In this document: one piece after another, positions 31,911-40,344 of the stretch
Numbering within the stretch: the stretch's first letter is position 1
How the letters are laid out: every line of letters starts with the position of its first letter
Origin: Bacteroidales bacterium
GTDB lineage: Bacteria; Bacteroidota; Bacteroidia; Bacteroidales; UBA1715
Direction of reading: 5' to 3'
Assembly (NCBI GenBank): GCA_031286165.1
Contig: JAITUU010000038.1
Coordinates: forward strand, 1 to 54,636
Length of the DNA stretch: 54,636 nt
Program-made: the position numbers and the translations under genes
The notes under the pieces: model-generated
What the model was told of the DNA's origin: nothing
The model's input: only the letters and a program-made list of their open reading frames with translations
The model's database searches: none

Positions 31911-34778
31911 TTATTCCCGAATGAGTGTGAGTGCTCCTTTATAGACATCGCCGTTTTTTGCGGTTACTATATAATAGTAGGTGCCGGGAGATGCAGGTTT
32001 GCCGTGAATGATGCCGTTCCAGCCATCAACACCTTCGTAGAGGGTTTGCCCCCAGCGGTTGATAATGATAATAGTTTTGAGGCAATTTGCCATGTCGTGC
32101 AAATATACATCGTTCACGCCATCGTCATTGGGGGTGAACACGTTGGGAATTATGAGTTCGCAATCGAGAGTGGGGGAATTGCTTTTTGCCACGCGCAAAT
32201 TGAGCACTACGGTGCTGTCGCAACCGCTTGCACTGTTGAAATGCACGCTTGCCGTAGTATCTTTGGTAACGCGAGTAAAATTGAAATTGTATTTATTGTA
32301 GGCGGTGTGTTGGGCAATTTCGTGGCTGATAATGGTATTGTGTGCAGGGTAAACGATTAATTGCAGTAGGTAGCTGTGCTTGCAACCGTCCGGCGTAGCG
32401 GCTATGCGGGTGTGAGTGAATTTTCCGGGCACATCTTGCGTGCCGAGTGTAAATCCGTGTTTGTCATATACCTCGTTTTGACAAATGCTGTCATACAAAA
32501 GTGTGTGTTCTTGGGGTAAAATAGTGAGTTCCAGAGCGGTAATATCGGTACAACCTTGTGTATTGCGGTGGCGGAGGGTGTCTTTGAATGCTCCGGGTTC
32601 TACAAAAATAGCATCTAAGCCAAATTCGGCATACACACTGCCGGCACACACGCGGTCGTAAACGTGGGTTACGGCAGGTTTATTTACGGTGAGGTCTATA
32701 TTGAAGGTTGTGGTGCAATTTCCATTGTGTATGCTTACAGGGTAGATTCCCGATTGTGTGGCAGAAAGTCCGTATTTGGTATAGGTTTCGCCGGAGCAAA
32801 TGTGTTCGTGAAGTGTTTGCGGCGAATTTGTGCGCACCACCACCGCTTGCTGCGCCTGCGCCGAGCAACCGTTTTGCGTGGTAACTTCCACGCTGTATTC
32901 GGTGCTAATGAGAGGTTTTACGGTTATGGCACCTTCGGTGGAGCCATTGTTCCACAGGTAATTGAGGGAGCAGTCGTAGATGCTTACGTAAGCCTCGTTG
33001 CTTGCGAGGGCGGTAGTACTTTCTTGCGGCATTTCAGTATCGTTTACAATAGCCAAAAGTGAAATTTCGTCTCCTTGATTACAAATCATGGCATTGGCTG
33101 GACTAATGCGCACTATCGGCGTGGGCAGTACGCTGAGCGCAAGGGTAATAATGCTATCGCAACCTTGCGAAGAAATGAGGTGCTTGGAGTGAACGAAATA
33201 ACCCACGCTATCTTGCGTGCCGAGATTGAAGTTGTATGTATTGAAATTGCCGCCGGCGCAGATTTCTTCGTTTAGTTGAATGTTGTACGATTGTTTTGGT
33301 TTTACGAGCAGTGAGGCTATGCCCGCTCCGCAGCCGTTTTGCCCACGTAATTCCAACACAGTGGGAGTGGCATCGGTAAAGTACAGTTGTATTGTTTGGG
33401 CGTATTTGTAACTTTTATAGAATACCGCATTGTCTGGGATAATCCATTCAAATTCGGTAAGAGATTCAATACCTGAAAAAGTATAGGTAAATATCTCATT
33501 AGTACAGGGACTTGTTTCTCCTTTTATAATAGTGGGCATATTGAAATTGGCATTGACCGTGAGTTTTAGTACATCATAAATATCACAGGTGTTAATTGTT
33601 CTTGTTTTTATCGTATCACGATACACGCCCACTGGTGGTTGGGTAACGGTAAATCCATTTGCTGCGTAATCTTCGCCGTGGCAAATAGCCTCGCGGAAGT
33701 AATTGTAGCGTTGTACCACATTGAGTGTGAGATTAATTTCATCGCTATCTTTACAGGTTGCAGGGTTTACTATTACGTTTTGATAAAAATGCTCGCCCGG
33801 CTCTTGCGGTGGTAGGTTGAAATTATGTTTGGTGTAGGTTTCGCCTTCGCAAATAACATCGGTAAAGTCGCCCGGCTTCACTGCGCTATTGGGATTGCTT
33901 GTAACAAAGGCATAGAGAAGGAATTGGCAGCCGGTAGCCGAAGTTACAGTGCAGGTAATGTTGGTATTGTTCGCGGCGGCAGTTTTAAAAGTCGCCGTGC
34001 GCGAAGTTTCCCCGTTACTCCACTTGTAACTTGCAAAATCTTCCGGAGCGGCAAGGGTAAATTCCAAACCGCCGCCGCAATTCTCGAAATGCAGTTTGTT
34101 GGGAATACAGTGTGCCGTAAAGTAAGCATAACCGAAATGACCTCCTAAACTACAATCATAGGTAATAAATTGTACCAGCACTTCATGCCCTACAAAACGG
34201 CTCATATCAAGTCCTATGTTTGTCCAATCTCGCCAACGAATGGAACACCATTTGTCTTGATATGACCGAAATCCCGGAATGTCGGGGCGAGCATAGACAT
34301 CGTATTCTGCGCAATCTTCCAATAAATTACCATCTGTGTCGGTTATGCGAATTGTAAATCTTGGTTGTACTAATGAACCATGTTGTGGGTCTTCCATAAC
34401 TACGGCGAATTTTACCAAAAGTATGGGATTGTTTTTATCGACAGTAAAACGATATTGCAATGCTTCGGCTTGTGCTCCATTGATGTCGTTACCAAGTCGT
34501 ATTACTTTGTTTTCTCCCGGAGGTAAAAATTGCAGAACATTACCGGTGTGTGGGTCGGTTCCTTGCGTAGTAATTACGGTGTGCCTCCCTCGTGCTACAC
34601 CTTGTGTGGCAAACGGATTGCTTTCTACACCATAAGGATTATTGGGTGTTCCATACTCTGTTCTCCCCGTAAATGCTTGCACATAAGGGGCTGTAATGTT
34701 CGTAAAATCGGGGTGTTGCGCATGGGTTATTAAGTGAGCAAGTAAAAACATGAACGTGGCTGTCAATTTGTATCTCAT
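31911..34778 (-). CDS. Large secreted protein with cysteine-bearing repeats and T9SS type B sorting domain
   Basis: A 955-residue exported protein with a signal peptide (MRYKLTATFMFLLAHLITHAQ). Residues of about 60-230 form a beta-rich domain (FTVDKNNPILLVKFAVVMED, YDCSLGGHFGYAYF) of the kind found in Bacteroidetes gliding-type adhesins. After it come about seven degenerate repeats of 50-150 residues built on ICxGExYxKxxFxL and closing GCDSxxxLxLxV, starting near residues 306, 363, 503, 658, 707, 762 and 822. The C-terminal 80 residues (CELIIPNVFTPNDDGVNDVY, IIINRWGQTLYEG, PGTYYYIVTAKNGD) form the type B sorting domain. An adhesive or structural surface role is inferred. It starts 10 bases after the FISUMP gene's stop, so both share a transcript. 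Confidence 0.9.
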   Translation of the reverse strand: MRYKLTATFMFLLAHLITHAQHPDFTNITAPYVQAFTGRTEYGTPNNPYGVESNPFATQGVARGRHTVITTQGTDPHTGNVLQFLPPGENKVIRLGNDINGAQAEALQYRFTVDKNNPILLVKFAVVMEDPQHGSLVQPRFTIRITDTDGNLLEDCAEYDVYARPDIPGFRSYQDKWCSIRWRDWTNIGLDMSRFVGHEVLVQFITYDCSLGGHFGYAYFTAHCIPNKLHFENCGGGLEFTLAAPEDFASYKWSNGETSRTATFKTAAANNTNITCTVTSATGCQFLLYAFVTSNPNSAVKPGDFTDVICEGETYTKHNFNLPPQEPGEHFYQNVIVNPATCKDSDEINLTLNVVQRYNYFREAICHGEDYAANGFTVTQPPVGVYRDTIKTRTINTCDIYDVLKLTVNANFNMPTIIKGETSPCTNEIFTYTFSGIESLTEFEWIIPDNAVFYKSYKYAQTIQLYFTDATPTVLELRGQNGCGAGIASLLVKPKQSYNIQLNEEICAGGNFNTYNFNLGTQDSVGYFVHSKHLISSQGCDSIITLALSVLPTPIVRISPANAMICNQGDEISLLAIVNDTEMPQESTTALASNEAYVSIYDCSLNYLWNNGSTEGAITVKPLISTEYSVEVTTQNGCSAQAQQAVVVRTNSPQTLHEHICSGETYTKYGLSATQSGIYPVSIHNGNCTTTFNIDLTVNKPAVTHVYDRVCAGSVYAEFGLDAIFVEPGAFKDTLRHRNTQGCTDITALELTILPQEHTLLYDSICQNEVYDKHGFTLGTQDVPGKFTHTRIAATPDGCKHSYLLQLIVYPAHNTIISHEIAQHTAYNKYNFNFTRVTKDTTASVHFNSASGCDSTVVLNLRVAKSNSPTLDCELIIPNVFTPNDDGVNDVYLHDMANCLKTIIIINRWGQTLYEGVDGWNGIIHGKPASPGTYYYIVTAKNGDVYKGALTLIRE

Positions 34779-34788
34779 ATTTATTATA

Positions 34789-36228
34789 TTATTCTTTCAC
34801 ACAACGAACAGAGATAGCAGTATTCTTCTGCGTTCCAATATAATCAGCATACCAAATAATAGGGTCATCAGATGGAGATGTTATCATAGTATAAGCATAT
34901 ACGTTATTAGGATTATTATATAGTTCATTATTTGTACTCCAACATTCAACATTAGTAAAACTATTGTCTAATTTCCCATCATCATCATAACGCATCCCAA
35001 CAGAAGCCGGAAAAAAAATAACTTGGGTTCCTGACCCAAACAACAAACCTTTATTTCCTGTTTCATTGTAATTATCAGTCCATATAATAACATCAGCAGA
35101 GTATAAATTTATCCATTCATTAAGCGTGGGAATGCGATACCCTTTAGGGCAAGGGTCTTTTGTCTTTTCCCACTGTGCACCATTTGGAATACTATAATCC
35201 CAAATATTGTTTCCATTGCTGTTAATCATAGGGTCAGTATTACTCCACCCAACATTGCGATTCCATTGATATAACATTCCTTTATCTTCAGGATTTAGGG
35301 TAAATGTGCCGGGCATATCAACATTCCGTGTAGCCCAACACGAACCGGCTATTTCTACGCATTTAACATCACTATATGGTGTTTCCACTTTTAGTTTGAA
35401 TTTTCCGTAATTTACGTTATCTGTGGCATTGTTCCATGTAATGGTTTTTCCTGTGCCGGTGCTTTGGTTGAGTAAATCGCCGCTTACGCTTTGTGCCACA
35501 AGCCACGTTGTGCCATTGTCTGGGCTGTAATAGAGTGTAGCATCGGTGGGGTCGGTGGTTTTTAAGTCGTAAGTAATAGTTACTTCGCCGGAACAAGAAA
35601 ATAATGTTTGGACATTGGAAACTATTGATTGTGAACAGGATTTTTCTGTTATTTTTCCAAAATGTTTCCAGCCGTCAGCGTTTTTATAATCTTTAACTGA
35701 ACCACATGGCACAATTAGTATTATTCTGCTTAAGTCTAAACCATTAAATGCTTCATTTATTAGTTGAGGGGTTGGATTATTATTAACAACTATTCTCAAA
35801 TTCCTACAACCCGTAAATACATTTACACCAAATACATCACAAGAAGGAGGAATTGTAACGGTTTTGAGCGCAATGCAATTAGCAAAAGCGTAGTCATCAA
35901 TTGTTTGTAAAGAATGAGGTAGATTTAAAGAAGTAATGCGAGTAAGTTCTGCAAAAATCGCATTTCCTAATTTTGTAATCCCATCTTCCACTATAATATC
36001 ACTAAAAAACGAGGAGTAATTTTGCCAAGGTCTATCAATAAATATTCCCGAACCTAAATTATATCCTTTTGTTTCTCCCATTCCTTTTATGTGTAATGTA
36101 GTACCCATATAACCGTTTGTTGTAGCCACCACATCAGCAGCATTGGGCGAGCCAATATCCCACGATTGCCCCACAGCAGCAAAACTCCACAGGAAGAATA
36201 TAAAAAGAATGAATATTTTTCGTGTCAT
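34789..36228 (-). CDS. Surface protein with BspA-like LRR_5 repeats and FISUMP domain
   Basis: A 479-residue protein from the ATG at 36228 (MTRKIFILFIFFLWSFAAVG, signal peptide). Residues of about 75-190 are BspA-like leucine-rich repeats (ITKLGNAIFAELTRITSLNL, LQTIDDYAFANCIALKTVTI) closing with the usual LIVPCGSVKDYKNADGWKHF. A short beta domain follows (CSGEVTITYDL). The last 160 residues are a FISUMP domain, named after Fibrobacter succinogenes paralogues: GSCWATRNVD, MLYQWNRNVGW, DPCPKGYRIPTLNEW, IFFPASVGMRYDDDGK and the closing AISVRCVKE. The combination suggests an extracellular binding protein. It has no T9SS signal and no lipobox that I can see. It precedes the type B cargo in one unit. 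Confidence 0.85.
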   Translation of the reverse strand: MTRKIFILFIFFLWSFAAVGQSWDIGSPNAADVVATTNGYMGTTLHIKGMGETKGYNLGSGIFIDRPWQNYSSFFSDIIVEDGITKLGNAIFAELTRITSLNLPHSLQTIDDYAFANCIALKTVTIPPSCDVFGVNVFTGCRNLRIVVNNNPTPQLINEAFNGLDLSRIILIVPCGSVKDYKNADGWKHFGKITEKSCSQSIVSNVQTLFSCSGEVTITYDLKTTDPTDATLYYSPDNGTTWLVAQSVSGDLLNQSTGTGKTITWNNATDNVNYGKFKLKVETPYSDVKCVEIAGSCWATRNVDMPGTFTLNPEDKGMLYQWNRNVGWSNTDPMINSNGNNIWDYSIPNGAQWEKTKDPCPKGYRIPTLNEWINLYSADVIIWTDNYNETGNKGLLFGSGTQVIFFPASVGMRYDDDGKLDNSFTNVECWSTNNELYNNPNNVYAYTMITSPSDDPIIWYADYIGTQKNTAISVRCVKE

Positions 36229-36369
36229 GCAGCAGTAATTTAGAATGGTTATAGTATTCAAAAATACAAAATAATTATGAAATGCCAATCAATTACGAAT
36301 TAAAAATTACGAATTACGAGAAAAAATTTCAATTTTCAACTCTCAGTTCTCATTTCTCAACTAATTTAC

Positions 36370-36377
36370 TATCTTTG
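36370..36377 (+). promoter_or_regulatory. -7 element directly before the rhomboid gene
   Basis: TATCTTTG matches TAnnTTTG and ends 5 bases before the ATG at 36383, where transcription would be expected to start. This gene may be translated from a leaderless mRNA. A -33 TTG is not evident; the upstream bases are a degenerate repeat. Confidence 0.4.
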
Positions 36378-36382
36378 TGAGT

Positions 36383-37081
36383 ATGGAAGGTCAAAACAAT
36401 CAACAGAAACTATCGGACGAAGTGCGGCGTATGCTGGCAGCAGTGGTGTTTCCGCTGTTGGTAGTGGCGGTGTTGTGCGCGGTGTATGCTGTGGAGCAGT
36501 GTTTTCGCTTCGATTTTGTGCATTTCGGCATTTTGCCGCGTTCGGTGCAGGGTTTGCCGGGTATAGTGCTTTCGCCCTTGCTTCATGCGAGTGTGTCGCA
36601 TTTGTTTTCCAACTTGGTGCCGCTTGTGGTGCTGGGCTGGTGTTTGGTGTATTTTTACCGAGATTTGGGCTACAAAGTCTTTCCTCTTTTGTGGTTGCTT
36701 TCGGGCATTTTTACATGGTGTATAGGGCGGAGTGCGTGGCACATAGGTGCAAGCGGATTGACGTATTCTCTTGCATTTTTCTTGTTTTTTAGCGGTATTT
36801 TGCGCCGCTACACGCCGCTAATGGCGGTGTCTATGGTGGTGGTGTTTTTGTACGGCAGCATAGTGTGGGCTATGTTTCCCCTTGCCGAAATTGTAGATAC
36901 GTCTATTTCGTGGGAAGCGCATCTTTCGGGTGCGTTGAGCGGATTGCTGTGTGCGCTATTATTTAGAAACGAAGGTCCGCAGCCGCCGGTAGTTCAAGAG
37001 GATGAGGAAGAAGATGAAGAAGAAGGCGAGGAGGAAAACGATGAGGCAGAGTGCCAAGACGATAATACGACAATGTGCTAA
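36383..37081 (+). CDS. Rhomboid-family intramembrane serine protease
   Basis: A 232-residue protein with about six transmembrane segments. The rhomboid landmarks are present: HLFSNLVPLVVLGW for the oxyanion Asn and first His, HIGASGLTYSLAFF for the nucleophile in GxSG, and SWEAHLSGALSGLL for the second catalytic His. Rhomboids cleave within or near membrane helices of substrate proteins. The C-terminus ends in a strongly acidic cytoplasmic tail (EDEEEDEEEGEEENDEAE). The substrate is unknown. The ATG at 36383 is chosen; a GTG at 36377 lies inside the -7 element. The gene is flanked by degenerate repeats and by a REP-like copy after the stop. Confidence 0.9.
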   Translation: MEGQNNQQKLSDEVRRMLAAVVFPLLVVAVLCAVYAVEQCFRFDFVHFGILPRSVQGLPGIVLSPLLHASVSHLFSNLVPLVVLGWCLVYFYRDLGYKVFPLLWLLSGIFTWCIGRSAWHIGASGLTYSLAFFLFFSGILRRYTPLMAVSMVVVFLYGSIVWAMFPLAEIVDTSISWEAHLSGALSGLLCALLFRNEGPQPPVVQEDEEEDEEEGEEENDEAECQDDNTTMC

Positions 37082-37119
37082 TGCGACAATTAATTTGAGA
37101 ACTGAGGACTGAGAATATA

Positions 37120-37169
37120 GATTGCTTCACTGCGTTCGCAATGACGCCCCCCCGCCGAAGGTAATGACG
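37120..37169. repeat. REP-like repeat, partial copy 2
   Basis: GATTGCTTCACTGCGTTCGC leads into AATGACG, then a C-rich stretch and GTAATGACG followed by eight T. The parts match the two halves of the 31627-31704 copy but in a different arrangement. It lies between the convergent rhomboid and rpoN genes and could help end transcription. Confidence 0.65.
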
Positions 37170-37214
37170 CTTTTTTTTGTAGGTATTACACTAACAACTG
37201 AAAACTAACAACTA

Positions 37215-38669
37215 TCAAACTTCTTTGCGCAGCCGCCCAATGGGAATGTCTAACTGTTCGCGGTATTTTGCCACTGTGCGGCGGGCTATTACGTAGCCTT
37301 TTTGAGTGAGAATTTCGGTTAATTGCTCGTCTGTATATGGTTTTTGTTTGTTTTCCGACTGTATGCTTTCACTCAAAATTGTTTTGATTTCGCGGCTCGA
37401 AACTTCTTCGCCGGCATCGGTTTTCATGCCTTCGGAAAAGAAAAATTTGAGTAAAAAAGTGCCGTAGGGTGTTTGCACGTATTTACTATTTGCCACGCGC
37501 GATATGGTGGAAACATCAAGTTCTACGATTTCTGCTATATCTTTGAGTATCATTGGTTTAATGTGGGTTTTGTCGCCTGTTTCAAAAAACGCTTTTTGAT
37601 ATTCAAAAATAGCCTGCATGGTGCTCAAAAGGGTGTTTTTTCTCTGTTTTATGGCATCTATAAACCATTTTGCGGAATCTATTTTTTGGCGAATAAATTG
37701 CGCCGCTTCTTTGTTTGCCTTCGAGGAATCTTCGCCCTGTTTGTAGTGTGCATACATATCTATATACGCCTTACTCACGTGGAGTTCCGGTTCGTTGCGC
37801 GAGTGAAGTTGTACGCTCAGCCGCCCGTTGGTATTTTCTATTATAAAATCGGGTGTAATGTACTGCGCGGTGCCTTTTTGCAGTGCATCGGAGTAAGCAT
37901 TGCCGGGGTTGAGGTTGAGTTTTACAATTTCGTCAATGGCGCATTTGAGGTCTTCGCGCTCAATTTCGAGGGCTTGCAGAATTTTTTCGTAGTGTTTTTG
38001 CGTAAATGCCGTGTAGTGGTGCCGTAGAATTTCGGCAGCGGTAAGTGTGGCGGCGGTTTTTGGTTTGCGAGTAATTTGCAGGAGCAAACATTCCTGAAAA
38101 TTGCGTGCCCCCACACCGGCAGGGTCTAAGGTTTGTACTAATGTAAGTATGTGTTGCAGTTCCTGCTCCGAAGTTTCCACATTGAGGGCAAACATAATGT
38201 CATCGCAAATATGTTCCAAATCGCGGCACAAGTAGCCTTTGTCGTCTATGTTTCCTATAATAAAATCGGCTACCACCATTTCGTGTTCGCTCAAATTGAG
38301 CAAACTCAACTGTTCGTATAAACTTTCGTGAAAGGAAGAACCCACCGAAAAAGGAATTTCTTTGTGTTCCGAAGGGTCGGCGGCGTTGTTGTCTTTGAAT
38401 TTATAGTTCGAGTATTCGTCTTCGTTAAAGTAATCGTCTATGGAAAATTCATCGTCTTCGTTGCCGGTATTTTCGTTGTCGTCTTGTTCGTTTTGTTCGG
38501 GCAGATTGTCGTCAAATTGTTCTTCAATTTCGAGCGCGGGATTTTCCTCCATTTCTTCTTTTATGCGCTGTTCGAGTTCTATAGCCGGAATTTCAAGCAT
38601 TTTAATCACTTGAATTTGCTGTGAAGAAAGTTTCTGCTGTAATTTTTGTTGTAATTTTTGGTCGAGCAT
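37215..38669 (-). CDS. rpoN: RpoN, RNA polymerase sigma-54 factor
   Basis: A 484-residue sigma-54. Region I is recognised by QKLSSQQIQVIKMLEIPAIE and EMEENPALEIEE, where enhancer-binding AAA+ activators act. Region II is a very acidic linker (about residues 50-90). Core binding includes LDPAGVGARNFQECLLLQI. The C-terminal part has DIAEIVELDVSTISRVANSK, the -12 recognising HTH, and the RpoN box ARRTVAKYR, which reads the -24 element. Sigma-54 serves genes switched on by dedicated activators; none is encoded in this window. The gene is last in a minus-strand run with the two envelope genes and dapF, separated from them by 85 bases of degenerate repeat and a 12-bp palindrome. Confidence 0.96.
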   Translation of the reverse strand: MLDQKLQQKLQQKLSSQQIQVIKMLEIPAIELEQRIKEEMEENPALEIEEQFDDNLPEQNEQDDNENTGNEDDEFSIDDYFNEDEYSNYKFKDNNAADPSEHKEIPFSVGSSFHESLYEQLSLLNLSEHEMVVADFIIGNIDDKGYLCRDLEHICDDIMFALNVETSEQELQHILTLVQTLDPAGVGARNFQECLLLQITRKPKTAATLTAAEILRHHYTAFTQKHYEKILQALEIEREDLKCAIDEIVKLNLNPGNAYSDALQKGTAQYITPDFIIENTNGRLSVQLHSRNEPELHVSKAYIDMYAHYKQGEDSSKANKEAAQFIRQKIDSAKWFIDAIKQRKNTLLSTMQAIFEYQKAFFETGDKTHIKPMILKDIAEIVELDVSTISRVANSKYVQTPYGTFLLKFFFSEGMKTDAGEEVSSREIKTILSESIQSENKQKPYTDEQLTEILTQKGYVIARRTVAKYREQLDIPIGRLRKEV

Positions 38670-38735
38670 GGGGAATAACTGAATAATTGAATAACGGAGT
38701 AACTGAATAAGCCGCTAATTGACTAATTGGTATAG

Positions 38736-38747
38736 TGCTATATAGCA
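38736..38747. repeat. Perfect 12-bp palindrome upstream of rpoN
   Basis: TGCTATATAGCA is fully self-complementary and lies in the 85-base gap between rpoN and the 38755-39636 gene, next to tandem-like GAATAACT repeats. It could be a dimer-binding operator or a chance AT-rich palindrome. Confidence 0.35.
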
Positions 38748-38754
38748 TATTGAC

Positions 38755-39636
38755 TTACTCATCATCGTAGTCATCGTAGGGGTCTTTTTTTGTTTTTTTC
38801 ACTTTTGCCGGTTTTGCCACTGCTAAGTCGGCTTTTTTCTCTTCTTTTTCGGCTTTCACTTTTTCTGCTTCGGCTTCTTTTTTCGCTTTTTCGGCGGTTT
38901 TTTCTTCGAGTGCCACTGCTTTCACAAGCGATTCTTCTTCTTGCTGTTTGCGGCGTTCTTCGGCTTTCAGTACTTCGGGGTCTTCTTTTAGTAAGTAATT
39001 TTCCAATTTCAAGTGGTCGTAGTTATCTACTTTTGCCACCGTTTCTTTTTCCGGTGCTGGAGCCGGCGGTGCTTTGTAAATTTTGGTGCGCACCAATCGT
39101 TTCGGTAGCATTTTGGTGGTGCGGTAGTGTGTTTCTTGACGGCACACTGCCTTCATATCTGCCCACACAGCCTCACACCATTCCTCTACTTCCATACATT
39201 TTCCCGGAGGCGATTTGGGATAATCAAGCAGGCGACCATAGGACGTATTGCCATATTCGGAATACACCGGTTCGTGAATAAAGGTGGAGTAGGTTACAAG
39301 AATTATGGAATCCTGAATTTGACTTTCAATGGAGTAGGTAATGGTTCCCTTCATTTTTTCGGCAGCGTGAGGGCTGGTAAATACACCGTCTATGCGCACG
39401 CGGTTTTGGTACTGAAAATAGGCTTTTCCTTTCATTTTCCATGCTTTGCGAGCACGACCGGTTTGTTTCATATTTCTCTGCGACTGATACCAATCGTCCA
39501 TGTGTTTATAGAGCGTAAATTTGGGCGTGCTGCCTTTTATGGGAATGGTGTCGTAAATCACAAATGGCTGTACTTGCGCGTGGGCAGTGAGTTGCCACAC
39601 ACAAAAGAGCAGGAGTACGGAGATTGTTTTTCGCAT
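38755..39636 (-). CDS. Exported protein with a Lys/Glu-rich coiled-coil tail, unknown function
   Basis: A 293-residue protein with a signal peptide (MRKTISVLLLFCVWQLTAHAQ). The first 180 residues form a folded domain with FQYQNRVRIDGVF and GTITYSIESQIQDSIILVTY, a strand pattern reminiscent of DUF4468-type TBP-like folds; this is a weak resemblance. It contains three cysteines in KCMEVEEWCEAVW and AVCRQE. The last 90 residues are a charged helix rich in Lys, Glu and Ala (EEKTAEKAKKEAEAEKVKAE) ending in DPYDDYDDE. Its ATG overlaps the upstream lipoprotein stop (TAATG), so the two are translationally coupled and may act together in the envelope. Confidence 0.65.
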   Translation of the reverse strand: MRKTISVLLLFCVWQLTAHAQVQPFVIYDTIPIKGSTPKFTLYKHMDDWYQSQRNMKQTGRARKAWKMKGKAYFQYQNRVRIDGVFTSPHAAEKMKGTITYSIESQIQDSIILVTYSTFIHEPVYSEYGNTSYGRLLDYPKSPPGKCMEVEEWCEAVWADMKAVCRQETHYRTTKMLPKRLVRTKIYKAPPAPAPEKETVAKVDNYDHLKLENYLLKEDPEVLKAEERRKQQEEESLVKAVALEEKTAEKAKKEAEAEKVKAEKEEKKADLAVAKPAKVKKTKKDPYDDYDDE

Positions 39637-40334
39637 TATTGATTGAGTATTTCTGTAATTTCTATTTTTCCTTTGGTAAGTCTATCGAGTAAAGGCTTGC
39701 TGAGGTCAAGCGGTTTGCCGGGCAGGTGCTGCGATTCCACGTTATACACTTCGCGGCGCAAAAGTCCAATTCCCTGTCGATATAATTCTTTCTGTCTTTG
39801 TAACGAATACATTGTTTCAAAATTGCGTTGAGTAACTTCACTCACCGAATCGTAGTGCTGCGATTGTATAATAGTATCCATATTTACGGCGGTGTATTTG
39901 AAGCGTTCGGCGGGATTGGTGTTCAATACATTGCCTTGCCACGATTTATTTTCCACCTGCGGAAAGTGCAGAATTACAATTACCGTATTGGTATCTACTC
40001 GCGCTATGCGCAGTGCCGAAAGTTGCAATTCGTAAGTATTGTGTGGCAGCCAGCGCAGTTCGGCGGCATTGAAGCGTTGCACTTCCACGCGGTGCAATAG
40101 TGCGTCGCTTGCTTCGCCTATTTGCCCTCTCATAATTTCGCGCAGAAGAATTTCGGTGGTGTCGTAAATGCCTGCGGCTACATCTATATTTACGATTGTT
40201 TGCTTATACACAGTGATATGCCCGTTTGCGGTGGGCAAAAAACTCAATCCGTTCACCATTGGTTGCGGGGCGTCTATGTTGCGGCAGGCGGCGAATAGGA
40301 GTAGTGTTAGTATGTATAAAAGTTTGTATTTCAT
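39636..40334 (-). CDS. Lipoprotein of unknown function
   Basis: A 232-residue protein with a lipoprotein signal: MKYKLLYILTLLLFAACRN, with Cys17 in a good lipobox (LFAAC). The residues after the cysteine (RNIDAPQ) do not settle inner versus outer membrane. No named domain is recognised; the middle has alternating beta-strand pattern (LQLSALRIARVDTNTVIVIL). It sits between dapF (10 bases away) and the coiled-coil exported protein (overlapping), so the three form one operon. Confidence 0.7.
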   Translation of the reverse strand: MKYKLLYILTLLLFAACRNIDAPQPMVNGLSFLPTANGHITVYKQTIVNIDVAAGIYDTTEILLREIMRGQIGEASDALLHRVEVQRFNAAELRWLPHNTYELQLSALRIARVDTNTVIVILHFPQVENKSWQGNVLNTNPAERFKYTAVNMDTIIQSQHYDSVSEVTQRNFETMYSLQRQKELYRQGIGLLRREVYNVESQHLPGKPLDLSKPLLDRLTKGKIEITEILNQ

Positions 40335-40344
40335 TGCATTATGC

